DNA of 64,000 nucleotides from Candidatus Latescibacterota bacterium (lineage in GTDB: Bacteria > Latescibacterota > UBA2968 > UBA8231). Location of the stretch: positions 1 through 64,000 of the forward strand of contig JAJEIO010000062.1 in the NCBI GenBank assembly GCA_022827835.1. The letters run 5' to 3'. How positions within the stretch are numbered: the first letter of the stretch is position 1; every line of letters starts with the position of its first letter. This document shows, piece after piece, positions 34,169-42,966 of this stretch. A program made the translations under genes and the position numbers. The notes under the pieces are model-generated. The model had not been told where the DNA came from, searched no databases, and saw nothing but the letters and a program-made list of their open reading frames with translations.

Positions 34169-34873
34169 CTAAGCGCGCACTGCGTAGAGCCTGTTTACTG
34201 CCGCTAGGGACACCAGCTTGGAATAGTGATACACCTGCTCGTCGCCTACACGGGTCGGCGCTTCGATGACGAAATCGGCAAAGTGCGGGGCATTGAAGAC
34301 CACAAAGGCTAGGGCTAGGGAATCGACGTGGCGGGCGTGGCGCTGGCTCAGGTCGGGGAAGGCCACCGGGCCGGTGTCCACTTGGTAAATATCGTTGGCG
34401 CGGTTGGTGTTCATGGTTTTGACTGGGTACTCCATGATCGCCTGTAACCCGGTTTCCTCGTTCCGCACTTCGGTCTGCGCGACGATTGGCACTGAGTCGT
34501 AGGTTGCTTCGCGCACTGCCGCATCGCTGGTCAGTTCCTCCACATCGCTCCCGACAATCAAATGGTACTGTTGCCCATTCCAGCACTCCTCGGAACGGCG
34601 GATCTCTCGATAGCTGTCGCGTAGGTTGGCGTGACGCCGATAGATGACCGACCACTCCGGGCCAAAGACGGGCAGGAAGTCGTAGTTGTCCTCGTGCAGA
34701 AGATTGTCTTTGGCAAAGGTGTGCTCGCTCTTGCACGACCCCACCTGCACGTAGTCCTCGCTCTGGCCGGAGGCTGCGTCGATAATGCGCGTCCGCGACT
34801 CGACCCAAAACCGCACTTCGTTTTTCGGGTCGTTGCCGATTAAAAATGAGCGTCCGTAGTCTAGTGGTGTCAC
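34169..34873 (-). CDS. Conserved-looking cytoplasmic protein of unknown function
   Basis: 234 residues from a GTG preceded by AAAGGAGG. No signal peptide or membrane helix. The composition is that of a mixed soluble domain with many aromatic residues (SFLIGNDPKNEVRFWVES, FGPEWSVIYRRHANLRDSYRE). I do not recognise the family. It lies among sugar-acid catabolic genes, upstream of Gfo/Idh (1) on the same strand and divergent from an HpcH aldolase with an 83-base shared upstream region, so co-regulation with that cluster is likely. Confidence 0.7.
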   Translation of the reverse strand: MTPLDYGRSFLIGNDPKNEVRFWVESRTRIIDAASGQSEDYVQVGSCKSEHTFAKDNLLHEDNYDFLPVFGPEWSVIYRRHANLRDSYREIRRSEECWNGQQYHLIVGSDVEELTSDAAVREATYDSVPIVAQTEVRNEETGLQAIMEYPVKTMNTNRANDIYQVDTGPVAFPDLSQRHARHVDSLALAFVVFNAPHFADFVIEAPTRVGDEQVYHYSKLVSLAAVNRLYAVRA

Positions 34874-34956
34874 AATAGCGCCTCCTTTGGAGTCGTTTGG
34901 GAGACGGGGAAGATAGCCCTATATTGAGGCGGCTCCAAATAAGAGAAACGATTCCC

Positions 34957-35742
34957 ATGACCTTAAAAATCACCGACGACGTATTCTTAGATCAGGACGG
35001 TCGCCCGCGCCGGATACGCGGCGTCACCGTCAACAGCGCCTCGCCCCTGCTCGTCTCGCTGGCGGCGCAGGTAGGTTTTGAAGCGGTGTGGATCGAAAGC
35101 GAACACGGTCCGGTCAGCTTTGAGCGGGCTGAGACCTTGTGTTTGGCGGCAGAGGCCGGCGGCATTTTCCCGCTCATTCGCCTGCCCGATGGCGAGCGCC
35201 ACCACGTGCTGCGAGCACTCGAAATCGGGGCGCGGATCATTCTCGTCCCAATGGTAGATGATGCGGCGTACGCGCGCCGCATCGTCGAGGTGGGCAAGTA
35301 CCCGCCGTTGGGCCGACGCGGCTTTAATGTGCGCACGCGCGGCATGGGTTTTGGCATGGAAAACTTGCACGATGTCCTAGCCCGTGCTAATGCGCGCACT
35401 CACCTTTTTGTCCAGATTGAGACCGTGGAGGCCGTGGCGAATGTCGATGAGATACTCGCCGTGGAGGGCCTCTCGGGGATCTTTATGGGACCGGGGGACC
35501 TAGCGATCGATATGGGCTGCACCGGCCAGATGGGCGATCCAAAGCTGCGCGAGGCCGTGCTCTCGTGCCTAGACAAAGCAAAGGCCGTCGGCAAGCTGAG
35601 CGGCATCTTCACCTTGCCGGGGCCACTACTTACCGCCGCGATGGACGCGGGCTGCGACTTGGTAATCTGCGGCGGGGACGTGATGAATCTGGGCACGGCT
35701 TGGAGCGAATTGCTGTGCCAGATCCCGGCCGAGCGCGGGTGA
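34957..35742 (+). CDS. HpcH/HpaI-family class II aldolase (1)
   Basis: 261 residues from MTLKITDDVFLDQDG; the in-frame ATG at 34897 lies in the promoter region and lacks homology. Catalytic features of metal-dependent 2-oxo-acid aldolases: His in WIESEHGPV, Arg in LIRLPDG, Glu in LFVQIETVEAV and Asp in GIFMGPGDLAIDMG. Such enzymes cleave 2-keto-3-deoxy sugar acids or related hydroxy-keto acids to pyruvate and an aldehyde, a fitting last step after Gfo/Idh oxidation and enolase-type dehydration. Convergent with the transaldolase-like gene (8-base gap). Confidence 0.9.
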   Translation: MTLKITDDVFLDQDGRPRRIRGVTVNSASPLLVSLAAQVGFEAVWIESEHGPVSFERAETLCLAAEAGGIFPLIRLPDGERHHVLRALEIGARIILVPMVDDAAYARRIVEVGKYPPLGRRGFNVRTRGMGFGMENLHDVLARANARTHLFVQIETVEAVANVDEILAVEGLSGIFMGPGDLAIDMGCTGQMGDPKLREAVLSCLDKAKAVGKLSGIFTLPGPLLTAAMDAGCDLVICGGDVMNLGTAWSELLCQIPAERG

Positions 35743-35750
35743 GGGCGCGG

Positions 35751-36482
35751 TCAATCAGAGCGCACCGGCACGCCCTCCAACAAGCCGCTCTGGTGCATGT
35801 CGATCCACTCGTCCATAAAGGTCTTGTTCCACTGCGCGGTCAGCGGGTGGTCCATCATGTCGCGGTACACCGTCCACATGGTGACTAGTTCGTCGGCTCC
35901 GTCGCGGAAGGCGGCGTGAGCGGTTTCCACCGAGCGGATGAGGGCGGCCATAATGAAGGGACGCTGGCCCCAGCCGCTGAACACCTGAGAGCATTCGCGG
36001 ATCAGCTTGGTTGGGTCGCCGCCCACTTCCTTGACCGGCTCGCAAAAAGGCAGGATGTGGTTAGCCCCGGCTTGGGCGACGGCTACAGCTTGCGTCAGCG
36101 AGAACACCGTGGTGCAGAAGGTCTCAACGCCTTGATCCTTGAGGATGCTAAATGCCTTGAGTCCGTTGACGTTGCAGGGGATCTTGAGGATGATCTGCTC
36201 CGACATGTTGGTAAAAACTTGCCCGACTTCTAACAGCTCTTCAACGGAATGGCCGTCGATTTCCATCACCACGGGCTTGTCGGTGAGCTTGAGATATTGC
36301 TCTATCAGGCTGATGACCGAGCCGTATTGTTTGGCGTATTGGTTGAGCACCACCGTATTGGTGACTATTCCGGCGATCCCGAGGGGCATCCACTCCTTTA
36401 GCTCGTCGGGCGAGCCAGCCAGCCAGATGGTGGGGCCGCGGCCTTGGGCGCGGGCGGTGGGAACGGGTCCACTTGTTGCCAT
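35751..36482 (-). CDS. Transaldolase / fructose-6-phosphate-aldolase-like protein
   Basis: 243 residues, AGGAGACC before the ATG. TIM-barrel class I aldolase features: WLAGSPDELKEWMPLGIAGIVTN at the first strand, the Schiff-base Lys in IILKIPCNVNGLKAF, and AVAVAQAGANHILPF. Length matches the short transaldolase/Fsa subfamily. Expected to transfer or cleave three-carbon keto units in sugar metabolism; the substrate is unknown. It is divergent from a second HpcH-family gene. Confidence 0.88.
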   Translation of the reverse strand: MATSGPVPTARAQGRGPTIWLAGSPDELKEWMPLGIAGIVTNTVVLNQYAKQYGSVISLIEQYLKLTDKPVVMEIDGHSVEELLEVGQVFTNMSEQIILKIPCNVNGLKAFSILKDQGVETFCTTVFSLTQAVAVAQAGANHILPFCEPVKEVGGDPTKLIRECSQVFSGWGQRPFIMAALIRSVETAHAAFRDGADELVTMWTVYRDMMDHPLTAQWNKTFMDEWIDMHQSGLLEGVPVRSD

Positions 36483-36578
36483 AATAGGTCTCCTGTGGTT
36501 TTACAATGGGCGTTGACAGGTGGGCGAATATAGAGAAATCGCGCGGCGAAAGCGAGTAAGTAAACGAGAGGAAAATCC

Positions 36579-37742
36579 GTGAAAACTAACCAGACCAAGG
36601 CCGCCCTGCTCGGGGGGGCGACTGTAGAGATAGTCGAGATCAACCGGATCTTTGACCCGGTCGTAGTCGAGCTCGCGGCGCAAGCGGGCTTTGGCTGCGT
36701 CTGGATCGACATGGAGCATTCCCATCTCGGGCTAGACGGGCTGTCGCAGCTAATTTTGGCGGCGCGGGCCACGGGGGTCGATTCAGTGGTTCGCATCCCC
36801 AAGGGGCCGTACAATCAGGTGATTAAGCCGTTGGAGTTAGGGGCCGGGGGTTTGGTTTGGCCCCATTGCAAGAGCGCCGACGAAGCGCGGGCCTTTGTGC
36901 AGATGGCCAAGTTCCGGCCGCTGGGCTTGCGCGGCTTGGGCTGTGGCCGGGATTCGGACTACGGGACGCTGGATCCCACCGAGTACATGGGCAGGGCTGA
37001 TGCCGAGACTATACTGGGCGTGATGATCGAAGACGCCGAGGGCGTGGAAGAGGTGGAAGCGATTGCCGCCATCGAAGGGATCGACCTGCTCTTCGTGGGG
37101 CCGAGCGACTTGGCGCACAGCTACGGCGTCGAGCGCGAGGGAGTCCCCCACATAGACCACGACCGCGTGCTGGCGGCCTTTGACCGCGTGGGGGCAGCCT
37201 GCGCGGCCAACGGCAAGGCTATGGGTACGGCCGTCGGCCCGGGCGAGTCCATGCGCCGCGTGGTCGCCAAAGGCACGCGCTGGCTCAATTGCTGCCACGA
37301 TATGTCGGCTCTCACCAGCGGCTTGCGCAGTGCGCGGCAAGCGACCCTTGGGGCGAAACAACGCACAATCACCCAGCAGTTGATGGACTTGTATCACAGG
37401 GGAGAGCTGGACCTCGACAACGTGTCCGGCACGGCAAAGCGGCACGACTTTAGCCGGAGCATGGTCAATCACTTGGCAAGTTTTGTCCAGCACAAGGCAA
37501 AGTGCGTCGAAGCCTTGCCCGAGGTGGCTCCGTTCGTCGAGCGCATGGAGCAGGCTCTCGTGGATGGACGGCGGGGCTTGGCGTTGACCGATGCCTATTA
37601 CGTCTGTCTATCGGTGCAAAATCTGCCCAAGGAGCGTTGGCCAGAAGCGCTGCAAGCGACGTTTGACCGTTGGGAGCACGCCGCCACAGGTTCTTTTAAG
37701 GCGTTCTTTGACGAGGTTAAAGAACGCCTGCAGGCCGAGTAA
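36579..37742 (+). CDS. HpcH/HpaI-family aldolase with extra C-terminal domain (2)
   Basis: 387 residues from a GTG with GAGAGGAAA upstream. Residues 1-260 are a complete HpcH aldolase: WIDMEHSHLG (His), VVRIPKG (Arg), GVMIEDAEGVEEVEAI (Glu), LLFVGPSDLAHSYG (Asp). The last 130 residues (starting TITQQLMDLYHRGEL) are an all-helical addition not found in ordinary family members of about 260 residues; it looks like a partner-binding or oligomerisation domain and I do not recognise it. It lies upstream of a degenerate SDR remnant and convergent with Gfo/Idh (2). Confidence 0.88.
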   Translation: MKTNQTKAALLGGATVEIVEINRIFDPVVVELAAQAGFGCVWIDMEHSHLGLDGLSQLILAARATGVDSVVRIPKGPYNQVIKPLELGAGGLVWPHCKSADEARAFVQMAKFRPLGLRGLGCGRDSDYGTLDPTEYMGRADAETILGVMIEDAEGVEEVEAIAAIEGIDLLFVGPSDLAHSYGVEREGVPHIDHDRVLAAFDRVGAACAANGKAMGTAVGPGESMRRVVAKGTRWLNCCHDMSALTSGLRSARQATLGAKQRTITQQLMDLYHRGELDLDNVSGTAKRHDFSRSMVNHLASFVQHKAKCVEALPEVAPFVERMEQALVDGRRGLALTDAYYVCLSVQNLPKERWPEALQATFDRWEHAATGSFKAFFDEVKERLQAE

Positions 37743-37760
37743 GACTAGCCCCGGCCCGCG

Positions 37761-37835
37761 TCAGATCGCGACTCCGCCGCAGACGGAAATGCACTAGCCG
37801 GTCACCAGCGCGACCTTGTCGGCGAGCTTTTTCAT
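37761..37835 (-). pseudogene. Short-chain dehydrogenase collapsed to its two ends (25 codons)
   Basis: Immediately after the Gfo/Idh stop there is a good CAGGAGG site and an ATG giving MKKLADKVALVTG, the classical SDR N-terminus. After a TAG the same frame continues CISVCGGVAI and stop, which is the classical SDR C-terminus (normally preceded by VTGQ). The gene body of roughly 700 bases is missing, as if deleted between the two V-T-G coding segments, and the Gln codon has become TAG. Confidence 0.75.
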
Positions 37836-37847
37836 CTTAGCCTCCTG

Positions 37848-39080
37848 TTAGCCGATGCCTAGTGCCGCGTCGATTTCGGCCTGGTACTCATAGACGGCCC
37901 CGCTTTCCACCTCGCTTAGCTGTACCGTCCGACCTAACCGGCTCGATTCGAAAATCGCGTACACCGCGGCCACGTCTTTTAGGCCCTCCATTCCATTCAC
38001 TTCGATTTCTCGCCCGTTGAGAATGGCCTCGGCCAGTTCAAAGTACTCTAGCGCCAACAGTTTCCAGTCGATGTCTTGGTCGGCGACTCGCTCGGGGAAA
38101 AAGTGCTCGGCCAGTGGTTCTAGGGCGAACGCTTCTGCGTCAGCCACGAGCGCGGCGTGGTCGAGCGTTGTGCCGTCGGCCCGTTGCAGGCACGCCCTAG
38201 CGCCGCGCGTGCCAAACCCCTGCATCACGCCCTCAGACCCAAAAATGACCTCGCCGCCGCAAGAGCCGTAGCCTCCTAGGCCCACCACCCAATTGACGGC
38301 GAGGCCGCTTTCCATCTTAAACATCGCCATAGAGGTGTCTTCGGCCGTGGCTTCGACTTGCTGCTCCATCTCGGCGAAGCGGGTTTGGTAAAATTCATAG
38401 GGCGAGTTGACGGCCTCGGGCTTGTGGCGCACGGGCGAGGCTAACTCGACGGCCCCGTAGGCTTCTTTGATGTCTCCGAGCTGATAGCGGATCATGTCGG
38501 TGAAATGGACGCCCAGATCCAACAGCAGCCCGCCCCGATCCTTCATGTGCCGCCAAGGCGTGATGAATACCTCGCGATGCGGGGCCAGCGAGTGGAAGAT
38601 CGCCATGTAGGGGCGGCCAATGGCTCCTTGCTCCAACAGGTGATGCACCAGCCGCGCCGAGGGATCGCGGCGGAAATTTTCCGCCACTGACAGGATGCGC
38701 TGGTTGCGCGCGGCGGCCTCGATCATCTGCTGACAGCCCTTGACGGTAATGGCCATGGGCTTTTCCACCATTACGTGCAACCCCAGATCGAGCGCTTGGC
38801 AAACCACGGCGTGATGCACTGACGGGTCCACCACGACATCCACGGCCATGAGGTCGGGGACTTCGCGGTGCATGGTTTCGAGATCGGTGAACACAGCGGG
38901 CCGCTGACCCACGAGCTTTTCGGCTTCTACGGCCGCTAGCTCGGCGTTGTCGCGCCGGATGTCGCATACGGCGACCAGCTCTACATTGTCAAATGGGGTT
39001 TTGGCGAGTTCACCTAGGCCGTATAGGTGCCGCGTTCCCATGCCCCCGCAGCCGACCAATGCCAGTCTGATTTTGTCCAA
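37848..39080 (-). CDS. Gfo/Idh/MocA-family NAD(P)-dependent oxidoreductase (2)
   Basis: 410 residues from a TTG preceded by AAAGGAGGCGGCT, which decides the start (MDKIRLALVGCGGMGTRHLYG); the in-frame extension further upstream is low-complexity and overlaps the next gene. Rossmann motif GCGGMG, active-site VMVEKPMAIT, and a long C-terminal domain ending near YEYQAEIDAALGIG. Longer than Gfo/Idh (1). It is followed by the SDR remnant and preceded by the DUF6785-type membrane gene with a 76-base gap, forming a catabolic operon whose substrate is not defined. Confidence 0.9.
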   Translation of the reverse strand: MDKIRLALVGCGGMGTRHLYGLGELAKTPFDNVELVAVCDIRRDNAELAAVEAEKLVGQRPAVFTDLETMHREVPDLMAVDVVVDPSVHHAVVCQALDLGLHVMVEKPMAITVKGCQQMIEAAARNQRILSVAENFRRDPSARLVHHLLEQGAIGRPYMAIFHSLAPHREVFITPWRHMKDRGGLLLDLGVHFTDMIRYQLGDIKEAYGAVELASPVRHKPEAVNSPYEFYQTRFAEMEQQVEATAEDTSMAMFKMESGLAVNWVVGLGGYGSCGGEVIFGSEGVMQGFGTRGARACLQRADGTTLDHAALVADAEAFALEPLAEHFFPERVADQDIDWKLLALEYFELAEAILNGREIEVNGMEGLKDVAAVYAIFESSRLGRTVQLSEVESGAVYEYQAEIDAALGIG

Positions 39081-39156
39081 AGCCGCCTCCTTTTTTAAGT
39101 GGACGAACAAATAAATGTTGAGACTAGCGGCGAGCAACCCGATTGCCCATCGCTTC

Positions 39157-41055
39157 TCAGAAGAACAGACCGTTGCCGACCATGCCCGTGAGGGAGTCGA
39201 TGATCCAGAAGACCCCGAAGATTGCAAAGTGCCCGAGGATCATCCCCAAAAAGAACGGCCGCACTTGGCGGTAGAGATAGACGCCGCCGTAGTACAGGAT
39301 CGGCCCCTTGATGAGCCAAGCCAAAAAGGCGTTGAAAGCCATCCAGTGAAAGGTCGAGCTGATGGGGAAGCCAATCGGATGCAAGGGCCACCAGACCCAG
39401 TAGCGGCGCGCCAGCATCAACAGGCCCATCACCCCGCCGCCAATGCCGGTGTGGAACCATCCCAGCCAGTTGGGCGGCGAGGGGCTGCTCATCTGCGTGG
39501 CCGTGTAGTCGTACACGTAGTTGGGCAGCCAAATAAAATGGGGTGGCCGTAAGTTGATCGCCCCATACGTATAGGCGAGGTGCATCAGCATCCACAGTGC
39601 GCCACCAAGGCCCGCCAACAGGGCCAGCAACATGCCCCAGAACAGGTAGCGCCGTCGGCCCTCGATTTGCCCGCTCAGCTTCAGGCTGTTGGCCACGTGG
39701 GGCATGGCGAAATTGAGCAGATCGTTGGCAAAGATCCGCGTGAAGGCCAGCCCGACTAGGCCGACCCCAAAAAAAGAGGTGCCAATCGCTGAGACGGCCG
39801 CGTCTGGAGCCACCAGCGGAGCGTAAATGACTGCCACACCGCCCTCGGCCACTACTCGCGTGAGGGCTACGTACACCACGAACATGAAAAACAAGAGGGC
39901 CGCAATGCCCACCAGCGGGATGCCGAGGGCCCACAGCCAGCCGGCTAGGACTCCCACGCTGCCGATGAAGCCCAAGACCGCACTCCGATACGAGAGGATC
40001 TCGTCGTTGTCGTCAATGTCCGGGGCGTCGCTCAGGGCCTTGCGGAAGACATTGCCGATGTGCTCGCGCCCGACCCACAAGCCGCCCAACACGAGGACGA
40101 TCATCGCGCCCATGCCTTGGTGGACCAGGCTGGGCAGACCGTAGCTCCACACGCTGACGGCTGGTTCCTGTTCGATGCCCCAGCCGATGGCGCGGTAGAT
40201 GGTCTCTTGCAGATTGTTGAGCAAGGTGAACAGCCACAGGCCAAAGGTCACTTCGCGCTGGATCAAAAAGAAGAAGCCCAAGGTGGCGAAGCTCAGGCGG
40301 GAGCTGAAGAGCGGGAAGGGGACGGTCAGATCAATCGTCGGCAGGAATGGGAAATAAGCGTGCAGGCCGATGACCGTTCCAGTGATCACAGGCACGGCAA
40401 AGCCGATCCACATGACTCCATTGCGGAAGAAAGGCTTGATTAGCGAGCCGCGCTTGTCGTCTTGCACCATGGCGAGGGGGAGTTGCATCACCGGATAGAC
40501 GAGCCGCTCGTTTTCGACCCAGTGCCGGCGCACGACGACCATCAGGCACAAGGTGGCCACGTGCAGCGCGACGACCAGCGGCAACCAGCTCAACAGTGGC
40601 GTGAGCCATACCTCCCAGGGGATTGTGCTCGCTTGTCCTTCATTGCCCTCAAAGAAAGCGCGAATGGCCTCTAGATCGTGGGGCACCACCCAGGTGGGGA
40701 TATAGGGCAGGACCAGTTCGCCCCAATTGTTCTCAGGGCTGGCGTAGTAAAACGGACTCGAGACCAGCGGCACCCAGTAACTGATCAGCCCAGGGACCGA
40801 GTTGGCCAAGCTGGTCATAATAAAAATGACGACTAGCTCGCCCCGCTGGAGGATCCAAGACCGGCGGATGGAGCCGAGGCCGGTGTTGACGACTAAAAGG
40901 AGTAGGAAGAGGAGGAGATGGGCGATCTGGCTGGTGAAATACGCCCCGGCATTCGACCCTTGCACGTAGAGGCTGAGGAAGGGAACCGCCGCGCCGACTC
41001 CAAAGGCCAGCAGCAGGCCGATGCCGAGGGAGCGGAAGGTCAAGCCATGCGTCAA
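39157..41055 (-). CDS. Large polytopic membrane protein, DUF6785/DUF6784 type
   Basis: 632 residues with about 14 predicted membrane helices. The start is uncertain; I chose a TTG giving LTHGLTFRSLGIGLLLAFG because homologous-looking helix 1 begins there and the upstream frame overlaps the PhyH gene; a TTG 12 bases later is equally possible. Motifs recalled from DUF6785 proteins are LVYPVMQLPLAMV, the EGGVAVIYAPLV segment and the tail GFPISSTFHWMAFNAFLAWLIK. The fold resembles oligopeptide-transporter-like proteins; transport function is inferred only. Between PhyH (2) and Gfo/Idh (2) on the same strand. Confidence 0.8.
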   Translation of the reverse strand: MTHGLTFRSLGIGLLLAFGVGAAVPFLSLYVQGSNAGAYFTSQIAHLLLFLLLLVVNTGLGSIRRSWILQRGELVVIFIMTSLANSVPGLISYWVPLVSSPFYYASPENNWGELVLPYIPTWVVPHDLEAIRAFFEGNEGQASTIPWEVWLTPLLSWLPLVVALHVATLCLMVVVRRHWVENERLVYPVMQLPLAMVQDDKRGSLIKPFFRNGVMWIGFAVPVITGTVIGLHAYFPFLPTIDLTVPFPLFSSRLSFATLGFFFLIQREVTFGLWLFTLLNNLQETIYRAIGWGIEQEPAVSVWSYGLPSLVHQGMGAMIVLVLGGLWVGREHIGNVFRKALSDAPDIDDNDEILSYRSAVLGFIGSVGVLAGWLWALGIPLVGIAALLFFMFVVYVALTRVVAEGGVAVIYAPLVAPDAAVSAIGTSFFGVGLVGLAFTRIFANDLLNFAMPHVANSLKLSGQIEGRRRYLFWGMLLALLAGLGGALWMLMHLAYTYGAINLRPPHFIWLPNYVYDYTATQMSSPSPPNWLGWFHTGIGGGVMGLLMLARRYWVWWPLHPIGFPISSTFHWMAFNAFLAWLIKGPILYYGGVYLYRQVRPFFLGMILGHFAIFGVFWIIDSLTGMVGNGLFF

Positions 41056-41098
41056 GCTTTCTCGATGGCTGGCACTGTGTGTTGCTGTGGGCAACGGT

Positions 41099-42028
41099 TT
41101 AGGGCTTATCGCGGTCGGCGCGGACCTCGTCAATGGCCTTGCAGTGCCGCAGTCCCACGGACTTGGCTGGCGTTTGATAGCCCTTCCAGGCGTAGGGGTC
41201 GATGCCGGCCACGGGCACGATGTTGCGCCGGTCGGCGCGGGCGGGCGACTCGCCTTCTTCAATGCTCCAAGGCAACAGGCTCCAGGCGTTGCAATAGTGG
41301 TTGACTAAGACGCGGCGATAGGTGTCGCCTCGGTTTTTGTACGAGCGGTGGAGGAGATAGCCGTTGAAGAACACGAGGGCGCCGGCCTCCACTTCAACCG
41401 GGATCTCGACGCTCTCGTCAAAGCCGTAGCTCTCGGGTGCGAAGTCGAACTCGTCTGGATTTTCGTGGGACCGCTGCGGGTAGAGGTACCCGGGCCGATG
41501 CGATCCCGGAATGACGTACAGGCAGCCGTTTTCCACGGTGGCGTCGTCCACGGCGATCCACGCGCCGATTAGCGAGCGATCTCGCGTGGGGATGTAGATC
41601 TCGTCTTGGTGCCAAGCCTGCCCTTGGAAGTTGGGCGGCTTGACGAAGTACATGGACTGCATGCACTTGACGCTGCCGTCCCAAAAGGGCAGGTGCGCGG
41701 CGGTGATCTGGCTCAGAGCACCGCAGATTTTGGGGTGGCGGACGTACTTTTCGATGACCGGACTGACGTAGTGGGGCTGGTGGATGCAGAGAATGCTCTC
41801 CAGCACCGCTTGGTCGCTCATGGTGGGATCGACCGGCTCGATGTTGTCGCACTCGTAGCGGCCGCGCGCTACATCTACGAGGTCGCGTTTGAGTTCGTCG
41901 AGTTCGGCTTCTTCCATCAGATCTGTTACGACGAGGTAGCCGTCGTCGATAAAGGACTGCACTTGGGTGGGGGTGAGTGGCTTGGGGACCTCAATCGACG
42001 GACTAGGTTCCATCTTGATTGCTTCCAT
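41099..42028 (-). CDS. Phytanoyl-CoA-dioxygenase family Fe(II)/2-oxoglutarate oxygenase (2)
   Basis: 309 residues. The facial-triad motif is intact: WHQDEIYIPT (H-x-D) at about 140, and the distal His in GYLLHRSYKNRGDTYRR with the 2-oxoglutarate-binding Arg after it. GCLYVIPGSHRPG is the usual strand. N-terminal LTPTQVQSFIDDGYLVV is typical of the family. Such enzymes hydroxylate small organic molecules or amino-acid derivatives; substrate unknown. It heads the operon with the DUF6785 protein and Gfo/Idh (2), and is divergent from the sugar-isomerase gene with a 98-base gap. Confidence 0.9.
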   Translation of the reverse strand: MEAIKMEPSPSIEVPKPLTPTQVQSFIDDGYLVVTDLMEEAELDELKRDLVDVARGRYECDNIEPVDPTMSDQAVLESILCIHQPHYVSPVIEKYVRHPKICGALSQITAAHLPFWDGSVKCMQSMYFVKPPNFQGQAWHQDEIYIPTRDRSLIGAWIAVDDATVENGCLYVIPGSHRPGYLYPQRSHENPDEFDFAPESYGFDESVEIPVEVEAGALVFFNGYLLHRSYKNRGDTYRRVLVNHYCNAWSLLPWSIEEGESPARADRRNIVPVAGIDPYAWKGYQTPAKSVGLRHCKAIDEVRADRDKP

Positions 42029-42126
42029 AACTACACTTGCTCCGTTTTAATGCGTTGGCACTTGGCCGATATTTTGATACCCTTACCTCGCTTTGTCAAA
42101 CAAATATAGAGAAAGGAGCACACATC

Positions 42127-42966
42127 GTGGATCTGACGTATATCGTATTTACCAAGCATTTAGAGGGACTCGATGTTCCGCAACTCATCGACGCCTTACA
42201 GTCCATTGGCGTGCAGGGGGCCGACCTGTGCGTGCGCGACGGCTATCCGGTCAACCCGGACAATGTGGCTACAGCTCTGCCGGAGGCCGCGCGCCGCTTT
42301 GCCGACGCCGGCCTCTGTATCCCCTTGGTCACAGCCCCGGGCGACTTCAACCGCCCGGATATCGACTACGCGGAAAGGTATTACGCGGCCTTGGGCGAGG
42401 CTGGTGTGGCTCACGTCAAGTTAGGCTATTGGCACTGGGAGCCGGATGTGCCCTATTGGACGCAGTTAGACGAGGTGCGCGGCTTTATGGAGGGGTTTCA
42501 GGCGCTGTCGGAAAAATACGGTGTCAAGACCGTCATTCACAATCATTCGGGCGCGTCTATGGGCCTCAATGCCTGCGCTGCGATGAATATCGTCAAAGAC
42601 TGCGATCCGCAATACGTGGGTGTTTTCGCCGATCCTGGGCACTTGTCGCTGTGCGGGGAGCCAGTCGCCATGGCCCTCGACATCGTGCGCTCGCACTTGT
42701 GTCTGGTCGCTTTTAAGGATCTAGCCCGCCAGCGGTCCTTGAGTATCACGCAGCAGGGTAATCCCGCTACCGGCGTCGTGCGTATGGGGCAAGGTTTTGT
42801 CGATTGGCCTTCGGTGATTGCGACCTTGAAGCGGTTGGACTTTTCCGGCCCGGTCAGCTTCCACAGCGAGTACGGCGGCGAGCCGGTGGAAAGCGTCATC
42901 GACTTGGCGCGGATTGACGTGCGCTTTTTCACGGCTTTGTGCCAGAAAGGGGAAGATCATGCTTAA
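42127..42966 (+). CDS. Sugar phosphate isomerase/epimerase-type TIM barrel
   Basis: 279 residues from a GTG with AAAGGAGC upstream; the in-frame ATG at 42037 is in the promoter region. The AP-endonuclease-2-like/xylose-isomerase-like barrel is recognisable by GVAHVKLGYWHWE, KTVIHNHSGASMG, YVGVFADPGHLSLCG and FSGPVSFHSEYGGEP, which supply His, Asp and Glu metal ligands. Members isomerise or epimerise sugars or act on inositol derivatives. Its stop overlaps the next start by 8 bases, so it is translationally coupled to Gfo/Idh (3), a common pairing in polyol catabolism. Confidence 0.88.
   Translation: MDLTYIVFTKHLEGLDVPQLIDALQSIGVQGADLCVRDGYPVNPDNVATALPEAARRFADAGLCIPLVTAPGDFNRPDIDYAERYYAALGEAGVAHVKLGYWHWEPDVPYWTQLDEVRGFMEGFQALSEKYGVKTVIHNHSGASMGLNACAAMNIVKDCDPQYVGVFADPGHLSLCGEPVAMALDIVRSHLCLVAFKDLARQRSLSITQQGNPATGVVRMGQGFVDWPSVIATLKRLDFSGPVSFHSEYGGEPVESVIDLARIDVRFFTALCQKGEDHA

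Noticed and set aside
34873-34957. CTCCTTTGGAG-type inverted sequence between divergent genes as an operator
   Set aside because: It coincides with the ribosome-binding site of the gene on the minus strand, so the symmetry is probably incidental.
39081-39227. N-terminal extension of Gfo/Idh (2)
   Set aside because: Ser-rich shadow of the opposite frame overlapping the membrane-protein gene; AAAGGAGG before the TTG at 39080 fixes the start.
41056-41262. N-terminal extension of the DUF6785-type protein
   Set aside because: It overlaps the PhyH coding region and has shadow-like composition; the first real helix begins after 41055.
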